Shown: in pieces, positions 35,659-48,371 of the stretch
How positions within the stretch are numbered: position 1 is the first letter of the stretch
Layout: the number at the start of each line of letters is the position of its first letter
Assembly (NCBI GenBank): GCA_034440575.1
Contig: JAOTOL010001656.1
Coordinates: forward strand, 3,660,501-3,724,500
Direction: 5' to 3'
Source: Imbricaverruca yamaguchii
Taxonomy: Eukaryota > Arthropoda > Thecostraca > Neoverrucidae
Length of the DNA: 64,000 bases
Position numbers and translations under genes: made by a program
Notes under the pieces: generated by a model
Told to the model about the DNA's origin: nothing
Database searches by the model: none
What the model saw: only the letters and a program-made list of their open reading frames with translations

Positions 35659-36010
35659 GGCTCCACAGCACATGTATTCGCGAGCCACCCCCAACGACGC
35701 GCGGCCACCGACTCCAGGCTCCCAGACAAACTGGCGCTCGCGCCCTCTGGACAGATGATGACTATGGCGCCGCGCGCGCCCCTGGCGGCCGGGCGGTGAA
35801 CCAGACGGCCGGGCACGCACGTGTTGGCGTGGAGCGCGTGGCTTGGCCGAGAGGTCATTACGAGCGTCAGCCCGGTCACGTGTCGGTGGCGGCCGCTCGT
35901 GGCCGCTGCTGGGGCGCCGCTGGCAACCGAGCCCAGCCGGCCGGCCGGCAGTGCTTCGCAAAAGCGGTGCAAGGTCACGCAAAACGGTCAGCGTGTTCGC
36001 ACACCGTATT
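35659..36010 (-). promoter_or_regulatory. CpG-rich 5' region of the Sox-like gene
   Basis: Directly upstream of the Sox start codon the DNA is unusually rich in CG (for example GGCGCCGCGCGCGCCCC at about 35770). An AT-rich intron lies on one side and ordinary DNA on the other. It probably holds the 5' untranslated region and core promoter. No TATA box is evident. Overlapping open frames here follow from GC content. Confidence 0.4.
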
Positions 36011-36862
36011 GTTAGAGTCAGGAGCGTTCGCTGGCTACGTGGAGTTTAGGGCACAAAGGCTACTACGGTAATCAATCAAAGGCGCAGAGAGGTCATTTTT
36101 CCTGTTGGGCTAATGGGTTAGCCGAGGGAGCATGGGCGGATACAGTGGGGGTGGGGTACTGAGGACAATCTCCTCCCCATGAGAGGGTAGCGTATGCTTC
36201 CTCCTCGATGTTTCCGCTGAAGGCACACAGGACAAAATTTCGTTAAAATAAAAATAAAAATGGTTTTTCATTAGGCGTAAGATGTCGAAATGTTTTTTCG
36301 TTAGGCGTAAGATGTCGAAACGAGCACGAGATGTCAAAATTTGCCTTGGTATTAGTGTCATTTTAAATGGTCTTGATGTCTTTCAGACACATATTTGAGA
36401 CAACGGCGTACTTATGGCCGCACGTTTATCATTTGTTTTGATATTTATATTATTTAGATGCATGTCCGACGCACCAATGCCGGAACATACTTCTTTGACG
36501 TGCCGGTCGCGGCGCAAAAATCCTTCCACATCTGCCACTGTTCTTCATCTTCCCGTACGTTGAACATATTTACAAAGTTATGCCCGTTTTCATATTTCCG
36601 AGGGAAACCATCAGAGAGCTAGTGGACTTTTTCCAGTCCTGAACACATCAGCCACATGTGGGGAACTAACACAGATTGGAACGCTGTACACGTGTGTGTG
36701 CTAAGGTGTCCGACACCACACACCAGTATTGACACGAAGCACTGGTGCATAGCGCTAACGGATGACGAGCACTGGGAGCTGTCGCAGTGACTTTGGACCG
36801 CATCCTGGCTCGCGAATAAAAAAGGAAGATCGCCGATTATGAACGTCTCATGAGCAGAAAGG
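36011..36862. other. Upstream intergenic, one short direct repeat
   Basis: A TTAGGCGTAAGATGTCGAAA repeat occurs at about 36271 and 36302 (31-bp period). Otherwise the DNA is unique, with no supported gene. Confidence 0.4.
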
Positions 36863-36916
<54 letters not shown>

Positions 36917-36969
36917 GAAGAGAGTGTGAGTGAGAGAGAGAGAGAGAACGAGAGAGAGAGAGAGAGAGT
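36863..36969. repeat. GA microsatellite
   Basis: Imperfect (GA)n of about 105 bp with single interruptions (GATAGA, GAAGAG, GTGTGAGTGAG, GAACGAG). Confidence 0.95.
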
Positions 36970-38093
36970 CATAAATTGTCAAGCCCAGAAGTTTATGCTT
37001 AACTATGATCTATGGCAGAAACGACGCAATGTGACTTTACAATTTCTATGCATTCATGTTTTTTTTCTGGGTCGTGATGATCAATGTACCTTTAATCTGT
37101 TTACAGTAAAATAACACTATCTTGAATTCATGGCATGCCCATAATATTTCACCGCGACCCATTATGGGTCAGGTTTACAAAAATGTACGTCATAAGTTGG
37201 ACAATTGTTTCGGCACCGACTGGAAAAAATACAAATATCAAAACAGGACTTCTTAATACGTCATAATGTGAACGAAACTTCACGGATGGATCACGAGGTC
37301 AAAAGATGACTGCAAAATGTCACAATCATTTTGTTGCACTTATCGGATCTACCACTTTCTAACGGAATATAAGTTTGGTAAGCTAATTGCAACCGTGAAA
37401 AAAGTTCCTACATATACATTCTTTGTGACCTCAAAATTTCGATAGCTTGCATCTCGTGAACCCCTTGATTTCGGAACATTGAAACGTAACAATTTATGAA
37501 CAAATGTATCAGTCATCAGTCGGATGTGTGGTGTTCGGTTTGACCTGATTGAATCAGACTTCGTTTCAAGTTTTGGCTTTTGAGTCTCAGCTCGCTGGGT
37601 CAAGAGCGCTGCGCCAGTAAGTTGAATATTATGTTATAAGGAAAGTACATTATTCGACAGAGATAAACGTGGTAAACATAACATCTGTTATGCACGCAGA
37701 GCTATATTTTCAAGGCTAACTTACTCCAAGAGGCAGACATATCTTTATCACACGCTGTAGTTACCGCAAATACAGACACGCCGAACAAAACGAGTTTGAC
37801 GACATTGCACCACTTCAGCATGCCATTAAAAAGTGTGTCGTTAAAAAAACTGTGTCGTTAAAAAAACTGTGTCGTATTAAAAACTAAAGTCGATTTAAGT
37901 GAAAGAACTAGAATTAGTCACAGCAACAGAATCAGTCGTGCTACCCGAGGCCACCAAACGGCGCTTAACTCGACAACTGTTGCGAACACCGTTTAATCTG
38001 CCGATAAACACATCCTGTTTCCACCCGTGCCGATAGTGAGCCAACCAGCGGCCTGCGCCACAGCTAAAGCCACCAAGCAGCGCCAGTGGCGAC
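36970..38093. other. Intergenic, no feature recognised
   Basis: AT-rich unique DNA. A short AAAAAACTGTGTCGTTA stutter lies at 37830-37880. No gene is supported. Confidence 0.4.
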
Positions 38094-39086
<993 letters not shown>

Positions 39087-39420
39087 CCTGACGATGCTCT
39101 GCCACCGTTGCATAAGGCGGCGTGCAGCGCGCGGTCACCGCCCTCGCACCCCTCCCCTCCCTCACCCACCACCCGCCGTCAGCCCCCAGCCCCAAGGTTG
39201 CATGAGTCACCCAGCAGCGGCAGCACGCTGACCTTCGGCCAGGGGCGGCGGAACGTATGGGGCGCTGGGACGCTGTCCCCCCACCCTCTTATGAGAGCAG
39301 GGGGCGTCGCACCCCGTTATTTGGCTCAATAAGACGCCTTTCTCTGACTAGGTGCCATGTCTCTTAGAAGAGATACAGTAGCCAAAGTTAACCGCTACAT
39401 CCTGCCAGGTTACATTCAGA
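39087..39420. other. Intergenic, no feature recognised
   Basis: GC-rich edge of the 27-bp array followed by unique DNA. No gene is supported. Confidence 0.35.
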
Positions 39421-40260
39421 CTCAGACTGAGACTCAGACTCAGACTTTTTATTGAGGTAATTCACAATGGATTTGTGGCTCTTGCAACCTCGCGTCAATT
39501 AAATAAAACAGCAAAGTAGAAAAGGTCAAAACCACAAAACAGCTAAACCGGTGGTCATACATATCATGATATAAATAAAATAAAATAAAATAAAATACAG
39601 CGGGGTAAGCAGCAAATTAGTCCGGCAAGGGCGGCACGCTGGACAGGTGCCGCCGTAGGTGGCGACCGAAGGTCGATACGGGAAGCCGCATCAGCTCGGG
39701 TGGCAACGAGTTGAACGTAAGTGGTGCTCTGGAGCTAAAACGCCTCTTCTCCATCTCAGTGCGGAACCGGGGTGCATACAAGTGATGATCCTGACGGGTG
39801 GTTCGGTCACGAACCTCAGCCTTGGTGGTGAGGTCATGAGCCAGTAACTCTGGCTCACCATGACGGCGCACCTTGTGCGGAGGAACAGGGTGTGATATCC
39901 GGCTAAGTTCTCCGCACTGAGCTAGCCCAGTTTCCTCAGCAGATCCGAAACATGGTTACATTTGTTGCGGCCGAAAATCACATTTGCCACGAGTAGTTCA
40001 TATTTTTTAATGCGAGATAGGTTCCTTTCGGTTGCGTCACCATTCACAGGAATACAATGGCAGATCTGCGAGAAGATCAGGGGATTGGCCAACGCGGAGA
40101 TGACAACAGATGGAAGGTGCCCCCTCAGATGCGATAGACCACCCAGAGCTCCAAAACAACGCCGAGTCAATTCTGAGACATGCGAGTTCCAGCTGAGCGA
40201 CCGATCGAAAATAAGTCCTAGATTTTTGCATTCCTAAATAGTGGATAGATGATGATCGCG
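39421..40260 (-). mobile_element. CR1/L2-like non-LTR retrotransposon, 3' fragment
   Basis: Minus-strand frames preserve the C-terminal part of a LINE reverse transcriptase. A segment near 40190 contains LGLIFDRSLSWNSHVSEL. Then follow CFGALGGLSHLRGHLP, a YELLVANVIF...LRKLG region, and near the end RRFSSRAPLTFNSLPPEL and STFGRHLRRHL, a characteristic closing block of CR1/L2/Jockey-type polymerases. The frame is broken at least once between 39871 and 39922. An (ATTTT)n-like stretch at 39570-39597 and an (AGTCTG)n-like stretch at 39410-39445 follow on the minus strand and may be the 3' tail. The 5' part is absent. Lacking RNase H, it is unrelated to the element at 20.6-25.4 kb. Confidence 0.75.
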
Positions 40261-41692
40261 AAATTTCCACGAAATTACATAGATGCGGTTGGAAGACCTG
40301 TTCATAACTTTCCTGGTCATGTATTCAGTACTTCTAATGACTCTAATGAAATTAGTATCCGTGTGCACAGCAAAGCAATGGAGTGCACACGGTCGCGACA
40401 TTGCCTCTCTCGAGCCACTCGGGATCTCCGGTCATAGACATGCGACATATTTACATGATTTACGTATGCAGAATACCAACATATAAATATATTCTTACGT
40501 TTCTCTGTATAGCCGAGTGTGAAGTTCTGGAACTTCGCATACATCTCACGGAGTATCCACGAAGACACTTCTTGCGTGATATTCAACGGCAATTCCAGAT
40601 GGCTAACGCGCGTTGGCTGACGCTGACTACCAATCTGCGAGTTACCATTTTGGGAAGGGCATTCGCTCAAGATTAATGTTTTTTGGTAACCACATAGCGA
40701 CACCCGATTCCCGGGTCGTCCTGTAAGAGTTTCGCGCGATCTGTGATACCGTCGTTGCAATTAGTTAAAAAAATTATATAAAAGTAAATACAAAATGAAT
40801 TAAAACTTGCGTACCTTCCCTCTCAGTTTAATGTTGATTGTAAGTTCCATAAAACTCATTAATGAACCACATAACATCATGTGAATGTAAAACGCTGTCC
40901 GATTTACGGGTCGCCCTGTAAGTGTTATCCGCGTTCTGTGAGACTGTCGTAATTAGTTCAGTGGAGCATCCATCGGGTGTATTACAAAAGAGTAAATATT
41001 TACCCTTCCATGGATCAACCCTCATCTGGTAGTTACTCTCTCACCACGACCCTGAATATGTACATCTTAACCACAAATAGGACGGTGAGTTTCCAAATTA
41101 TTCGCCATCATGGGTGCCCTTAGACAGTTATCCGTGGGATTTTTATAGGTCTGTTTTCAACGGAGTTATTTTTCTTTCAGCGAAAAGTTAAATATTTCAA
41201 TGAATTGGGTAGACACACGAGGTATAAATTTGAGTACGTGGAACTGCAATACTGCAAGACTTCCCTTCGCAAAATTATTTCAGATTTACCAAATGTATAT
41301 GGATGTAAGAAGAGCAAATGTGACTCTGTAATTTGGACATATAACAATCAGGGTACACCGGTGCATGACCTCGTATCTAAGATCCTGAGGGGAGGGCATT
41401 GTGGAAATTCCTCCTTCTTGACACTGCGTTTCATAAACCGAGTCTTCCAGTGCTTCTGTAAGCCATAATACTGCACCATTCGTTCGTCTATAGATATAAA
41501 TATTTATAAATGCACCATGCGTCTGAAGAGCATGATGGCTTGATATTATCCGCTGAGAAACCAATTTAGACGACGCACACATAAGCACAACCAACTGATT
41601 GTACATCCCTTGTAATTCACCAGGTGTAACCGGACTCGCCGTCCAGAGGTTCAGTGGGTAGCGACCAGCTAATCAGCATCCGACACCGAGCG
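40261..41692. other. Intergenic, no gene supported
   Basis: AT-rich DNA. A sentence-like direct repeat occurs twice (about 40700-40740 and 40890-40945: CCCGATTCCCGGGTCGTCCTGTAAGAG versus CCGATTTACGGGTCGCCCTGTAAGTG), suggesting an old duplicated repeat. Open frames are short and unassigned. Confidence 0.35.
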
Positions 41693-42450
41693 GAGCGCTC
41701 AGACTGTGGCCGTAGGGGTCGAGCGGGGCGCTCACTCAGGCTGTGGCCGTAGGGGTCGAGCAGGACGCTCAGCCTCTGGCCGTAGAGGTCGAACAGGACG
41801 CTCAGGCTGTGGCCGTAGAGGTCGAGCGGGGCGCTCAGGCTGTGGCCGTAGAGGTCGAGCAGGACGCTCAGGCTGTGGCCGTAGAGGTCGAGCGGGGCGC
41901 TCACTCAGCCTGTGGCCGTAGAGGTCGAGCAGGACGCTCAGACTGTGGCCGTAGAGGTCGAGCAGGACACTCAGACTGTGGCCGTAGAGGTCGAGCGGGG
42001 CGCTCGGACTGTGGCCGTAGAGGTCGAGCAGGGCGCTCAGGCTGTGGCCGTAGAGGTCGAGCAGGACGCTCAGCCTGTGGCCGTAGAGGTTGAGCAGGAC
42101 GCTCACTCAGGCTGTTGCCGTAGAGGTCGAGCGGGGCGCTCGGACTGTGACCATAAATGTCTAGCAGGACGCTCAGGCTGTGGCCGTAGAGGTCGAGCAG
42201 GACCCTACGGCCCCCTGGCCGTAGAGGTCGAGCGGGGCGCTCAGCCTGCGACCGTAGAGATCGAGGGGACGCTCACCCTCTGTCCGTAGAGGTCGAGCGG
42301 GGCGCCCAGCCTGCGACCGTAGAGGTCGAGCGGGGCGCTTAGCCTGTGGCAGTAGAGGTCGAGCAGGGCGCTCAGGCTGTGGCCGTAGAGGTCGAGCAGG
42401 ACGCTCCGCCTGTGTCCGTAGAGGTCGAGCGGGGCGCTCAGGCTTCGACC
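41693..42450. repeat. 33-bp minisatellite, about 22 copies
   Basis: Units of GTGGCCGTAGAGGTCGAGCG followed by GGGCGCTCAGGCT (33 bp). Variants are AGCAGGAC for AGCGGGGC and occasional 4- to 6-bp insertions (CTCACTCAGG). The right end becomes more diverged. Frames in several registers stay open as 11-residue repeats. Confidence 0.9.
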
Positions 42451-42952
42451 CGCGGGCGTTTCCTTGGTCGGCGTGAACGCGAGCGGGCATCGATCGGCGG
42501 CCACACTTGAGGCAGGTCGGCGGCCACCACGCCGACAGCCAATTCATTACACACAGACAGCTGCTGGAGGCCGGTCGGGCGGCTGCAGCTGCTGGTTCGA
42601 TACTGATACGCTTGTTTGCGTGTCGGACGGCATGGCGTTCCGCCGGCCGTCGACGTCGTGGGTGAACCTGCCACGCATTGGATGTCAGTAGTGTCAATCT
42701 TCGAGCTCGTTTGCTTGGTGGTTATTAGAGTTTTATGGTTTCAGTGACACCCAAATTAGTTCTTTGCTTTTCTAAACCAAGGTGTTGCATGGATAATATG
42801 GGGGGCTAATTGTTTCAATGGCTCCCTGTTTGGAGAGTTTACTCATTATCATTTCCAGCGGAACTTTGCCTTGCTCCTTTTCCTCTAAGCAGACAGCCCT
42901 CGCATTTTCAGTTGCATGATTACTCTCGGCTGCAACCGTAATGTATATTAAA
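42451..42952. other. Intergenic, no feature recognised
   Basis: Unique DNA between an array and a possible coding remnant. Nothing can be assigned. Confidence 0.35.
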
Positions 42953-43235
42953 TTATAACTGCTTCAAGACTTCCGCTACTTTGTCAGAATTGTGGAAGAT
43001 GAGGCTAACAAAAACCGACTTATCCAAAGCATACGCTTTCGGTGAGCTTGCGTAATCTGGTCCTTTCAGTTCAATTAATGACCAATTTATCAATTTCTCA
43101 GAAACTTCCAAACAATGCAAGTATGCAACTTGGAAACAAGTCATTGACAGCTTCAGGCGCAACAGCGCATACGCTTGACGACATCCTATGAAGCATTCCG
43201 AAGGTGCCGCAGTCGCCGATTGTAGCGCGCGTCCT
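42953..43235 (-). pseudogene. Possible coding remnant of unknown family
   Basis: A minus-strand frame open from about 43235 to a stop at 42953 translates to protein-like text (FQVAYLHCLEVSEKLINW, then GPDYASSPKAYALDKSVFV). It differs from the repeat-derived frames around it. I do not recognise the family, see no clear start, and see only a weak acceptor-like CAG upstream. It could be an exon, a mobile-element fragment or chance. Confidence 0.2.
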
Positions 43236-43385
43236 GGGTCGACATACTCCGTGTATTATATCGGGACACTTCGAGACAGTTTTTTCGACCCCAAATTTTC
43301 CAAGTTGGTGGAAGCTCAGAGAACTGCACAAGATGGGGTCGACAACGTTACAGGTGGACACCATGACGAGTGGGGCGAAGCCCGA

Positions 43386-44672
43386 TTGAGTCTGTATCAC
43401 CACCAAACATGAGAATGTATCGTCACCGTACATGAGTGTATCACCACCGTATGCAAGTCTGTATCACCACGTTACGTGCGTCCGTATTGCCACCGTACAT
43501 GAGTCTGTATCACCAACGCACATGAGTCTGTATCACCGTCGTACATGAGTCTGTATCGCCAGCGTTCATGAATTTGTGCTACCATTGTGCACAAGTATGC
43601 ATCATCAATGTACAAGAGCCTGTATCATCACCGTACATGGGTCTGTATCACCATCGCACATTAGTCTGTATCACCATCGCACATTAGTCTGTATCACCGT
43701 CGTACACAAGTCTGTAGCACCATCGTACATGAGTCTGCAACGCCACCGTGCATGAATTTGCGTTACCATTGTGCATAAGTATGTATCATCACTGTACAGG
43801 AGTCTGTACCATCAGCGTACATGAGTCTGTATCATCACAAAGTATGAGTCTGTATCATCAGTGTACATGAGTCTGTATCACCATCAAGTATGAGTCTGTG
43901 TCACCAACGTACATGAGTCTGTATTATCACTATGTATAAGTCTGTGTCACCACCGTATATGAATCTGTATCACCACCATGTATGAGTCTGTGTCACCACC
44001 GTACATGAGTCTGTATCACCACCATGTATGAGTCTGTGTCACCACCGTACATGAGTCTGTATCACCACCATGTGTGAGTCTGTGTCACCACCGTACATGA
44101 ATCTGTATCACCACCATGTATGAGTCTGTGTCACCACCGTACATGAGTCTGTATCACCACCATGTATGAGTCTGTGTCACCACCGTACATGAGTCTGTAT
44201 CACCACCATGTATGAGTCTGTGTCACCACCGTACATGAGTCTGTATCACCACCATGTATGAGTCTGTGTCACCACCGTACATGAGTCTGTATCACCACCA
44301 TGTATGAGTCTGTATCATCACTGTACAGGAGTCTGTACCATCAGCGTACATGAGTCTGTATCACCACCATGTATGAGTCTGTGTCACCACCGTACATGAG
44401 TCTGTATCACCACCATGTATGAGTCTGTGTCACCACCGTACATGAGTCTGTATCACCACCATGTATGAGTCTGTGTCACCACCGTACATGAGTCTGTATC
44501 ACCACCATGTATGAGTATGTGTCACCACCGTACATGAGTCTGTATCACCACCATGTGTGAGTCTGTGTCACCACCGTACATGAATATGTATCACCACCAT
44601 GTGTGAGTCTGTGTCACCACCGTACATGAGTCTGTATCACCACCATGTGTGAGTCTGTGTCACCACCGTACA
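43386..44672. repeat. 23-bp satellite with a 46-bp dimer higher-order region
   Basis: About 55 monomers of 23 bp, each ATGAGTCTGTATCACCACCG-like. On the left (43386-43940) successive monomers differ irregularly. On the right (about 43950-44660) two alternating monomers (TATCACCACCATGT and TGTCACCACCGTACA types) form a uniform 46-bp dimer. One imported block of the left type sits at 44310-44345. This monomeric-to-dimeric layout resembles the growth of higher-order satellite arrays. Confidence 0.9.
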
Positions 44673-45176
<504 letters not shown>

Positions 45177-46284
45177 GATATGCAGAGCGAAACTGAGAGT
45201 GGTGCCATGAAAACACGCCGCATGATGAATGATGCGCCTCAAATGAGCGTCTGGTGTTGGTGGGACGGGCTGGCGTCCACCCTTCCAGACAGGTGTCACG
45301 TGACCTGTGACTCGCGCACGCCTCCGGGTCAGCGCTCGGCACCCCACGACACGTGTGCTGAACCGAAACAACACGGGTCAGGTGTACGCTGAGGGTGGTT
45401 GGCTGTTGAGTGATGAACACAGTTATTTACACAGGGTGCCGCCAGACTTCTGACGGGCGCCGCTGAGATTTTCGGTGGTACAAAGAAGAACCTATGCTCA
45501 GAAATCGCTCAACAAGCTTTGACATGTTGATCGATGTGACATGATTTTCGAAGATCGTGCAGCGTAATCTACAGACTTCAGGAACGCTAGACCGACAAAA
45601 GGTAGGCTACATTCCGATGAGAACGCGCCTGTGCTTACCACCGTGCGGGAGGGTAAGACGAGACAGCTGGTCTGGGTGGCGACGCCGGAACATTCCACAA
45701 TTTTGGCGATGTGGCTGACCGGAGTCATACGTGACATTTGCGTGCGCGGTAGGAGGTGACAATGTGCTGTGGGACAACTGACAGTTGCACCGATGCCAAG
45801 TCGGTAATACTTTCCGGTTAAGATCCGAGTCCGCGTAGTTGGACGCACCGCGCTGTGGCATGTGCAAGCTGCCGGCGACCGACACCTATGTGCAACGCTA
45901 ATTGTCTCATACAGACATATACAGCGGCTGAAGCGCATGATCTTTTCCTGAACACAGTCGAAACCATTTTTGCACATCGTAGTGTCTTCTGCTGCATTCC
46001 GCAGCAACCCAGCAAAGGATTCCGCACTGAATCATCGTTTACAATTAGCTGTTGGGATGTCAGTGGATTTCGACCTGAATCACTGAGGTGACCTGCATCT
46101 CCACCCGAGAGGCCTTGGTCAAATTTCCTCGCTGGGTCATACCTCTGTGTCCATACTGGATATACAACCTCACCAACCGTAACTGGCAATGCATGACTGA
46201 TGTAAATATTCCTTCATTTTCCAGTTAAAAATGTCTAAACGTCCGGCTTGCATGGACTTGTCCAGCTGGCTAGAAAGAGCACCA
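45177..46284. other. Intergenic, no gene supported
   Basis: Overlapping open frames on the minus strand (45498-46007, 45818-46189) have no recognisable motif. No RNA gene or element was found. Confidence 0.35.
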
Positions 46285-46447
46285 GGAGCCTTTCGCTCTG
46301 TCTCATTTTCTCCTTCTCTCTTTATCTCCTTGTCTTCTGCTCCTTTCTCTCCTTGTCTCTTCTCTCTCCCACTTTCTCTTTCTTCCTCTCTCTCTTTCTC
46401 GCTCTCTCTTACTCTCTTTTTTTCTCTCTCTATTTCGCTCTCTTCAT
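46285..46447. repeat. CT-rich simple repeat
   Basis: Imperfect (CT)n/(CTTT)n over about 160 bp, ending about 25 bp before a MITE. Confidence 0.9.
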
Positions 46448-46477
46448 GGCATGTCCAGTATCATGACATACTATTAA

Positions 46478-47242
46478 CCCGTCCCGTATCAGGGGGGGGG
46501 GGGTCTTCAACCGCCCCCTCAGGTTTTTCGCCGATAGCGAACGAACGGCGCGCGGCAGCGTGCTCAAATTTGGCATACCTTTTTCCACATCAATTTGACA
46601 TGCCAATTAAAAAAATTTAGGTCAGGTCATGTAGGGTCAACGAGTTAGTCAAGGTCAAGTGAGGTCACCTCCAAAAAAAGTTCAACCAGTCGTCACGCTT
46701 TAACGGATACAGATATGTTAATGAAATTTTCAGCGTTTGCTTATCTTTACGGATGCAACAAAATGTATGAGTTGAATTTTTTTTTCGTTTTTGACTACAT
46801 ATAAATTTTTCGTATTTGCCATATTGCAGTTCAAACAAAGGATTCTGGCAGTAAGCAAGTAAGCATTTTCTGTTGGGGCAAGTTGACTTCTAACAATGTT
46901 TCAATAAAACAAATGGGGGGGGGGGAAATTATAGCCCTGGTCGATTTCGCTGTCCTTTTCTCATTCCAAATAATTTTTTTCTCATATATCCCCCAAAATG
47001 AACTCCCCAGAGTAAAAAACATAATGTAAGTCGTGAAAAGTCGTGAAAATCTAGCCCCCCTGGTGACGTCACTTTTGGGGGAATTTTTTTGGGGGGTGGA
47101 CTCAGACCCTACTCGTCGAGCGCTTTCCGATGACACCTCTTCCGTTTACGTGCGATGCTTAGTTTGTATTTTAGAGGGGGTTCTTCAACCGAGCCCCTCC
47201 CCGAGACGGGGTGGGAGGATTTGACAGGAAAGACGGCGCGGG
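46478..47242 (+). mobile_element. piggyBac-like TTAA MITE, copy 4 (best preserved)
   Basis: A 765-bp copy with perfect TTAA on both sides (46474-46477 and 47243-47246). The left end is CCCGTCCCGTATC and the right end AGACGGCGCGGG, forming imperfect terminal inverted repeats. Family landmarks are present, including GTGACGTCAC at 47063-47072 and a cluster of AGGTCA half-sites at 46617-46672. There is no coding capacity: the short frames inside do not resemble a transposase. TTAA duplication and CCC/GGG termini are the hallmark of piggyBac-type transposition. Confidence 0.88.
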
Positions 47243-47246
47243 TTAA

Positions 47247-48371
47247 CGCAGACCAACGTCGGGTCGGTGGAAGGGAAGCATTGGAGCCAAGCCGCATGTT
47301 TTCCTCCTCTCGTACCACGGCTGTCCAAGGTCGCGTCCGAACCGTTGCTTCGCAGCGTGCTACGATGTGATCTTTAGTACCTTCCGACGGACACACCTGG
47401 CACCTCGAGACGAAATGCCAGGCTGCGGGCCATCATTCGCCGAATCAGTATGACTTTGTACAGCAATTACCACAGGTGATAACGTCTTAGGATCAATGTG
47501 CGTTCAAGTGATGCAGGTAGAAGTAAAACAACTACGCGGGTTCTCCGCGAGTCTGGAGGATAAATAGGTTCATTATCAGCGCCAAGGGGGAAACATACAA
47601 TGCGCACCATCTTCCGAGTAAATAGAACACGCAACCACCCTGCCGATCAAGACATTGTCCGATGAGAACAAGAGGACAGAAGAGCCAAACAACGTATTGT
47701 TTCGCAGTCTTTCAGCCATCGAAAGTTAACCAGCTCTGCCAAATGTTTCAATGTCCACGTCCCGTTCTCGTCTGCATAGGACGAGAGGGTGGCGGTTATG
47801 CATCGTGTAGCATCATGTCAGGGTTCGGCAGAACGATGGCGAAAACATGTCAAACACACCGACTGAATGCACTTGGCTGGTCGTCAGCTGTGCGCGATGG
47901 CTGCCAAATGAGATGAGATGCACTCAGCCGGTCAAAGCTCGACTGATAGGTTGAGTCGGCGCTGTTGGATTGGATGAACAGATGCTGGGAGCTTATCAAG
48001 TGATGGCGTTCGTTGCAACAGATCTACTTACATTATGGACATTGATCAAGCCAGCCATTTATCAGATGGGGAGGAAGCAGCGATGGTGGTGTCTCCCGTA
48101 CAAATCATGCTGGGCTTCCTATCTCCGCACAGCCAGCTCCGTTAATTTAGCAGAGCTTTTAGCGGAGCTATTAATCATTCAATGTCTATCGATAAAAATG
48201 CAGCTAATTCCGCAGCTGAAGCCTAGCGTGGAATACTGCGATTATCGCCGGATACTATCTAAGAAGGTCGTTTAAACTGTCATTGATTACTTGAAGCAAT
48301 ACAATCATCTATTTATTGTAGTCCGGCCGCATACACTTAGCTAATTACAGGTCATTTAAACTGGAGGATGA
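47247..48371. other. Intergenic, possible trace of a retrotransposon zinc motif
   Basis: A minus-strand frame at about 47340-47415 has a CX2CX7HX4C spacing (CQVCPSEGTKDHIVARC) of the kind found at LINE polymerase ends, but nothing adjacent supports it. The rest is unique DNA with short frames. Confidence 0.3.

Noticed and set aside
45498..46007. 169-residue minus-strand frame
   Set aside because: No motif recognised and no splice or promoter context.
47340..47415. LINE C-terminal zinc motif (CX2CX7HX4C)
   Set aside because: Isolated spacing match with no polymerase sequence next to it.
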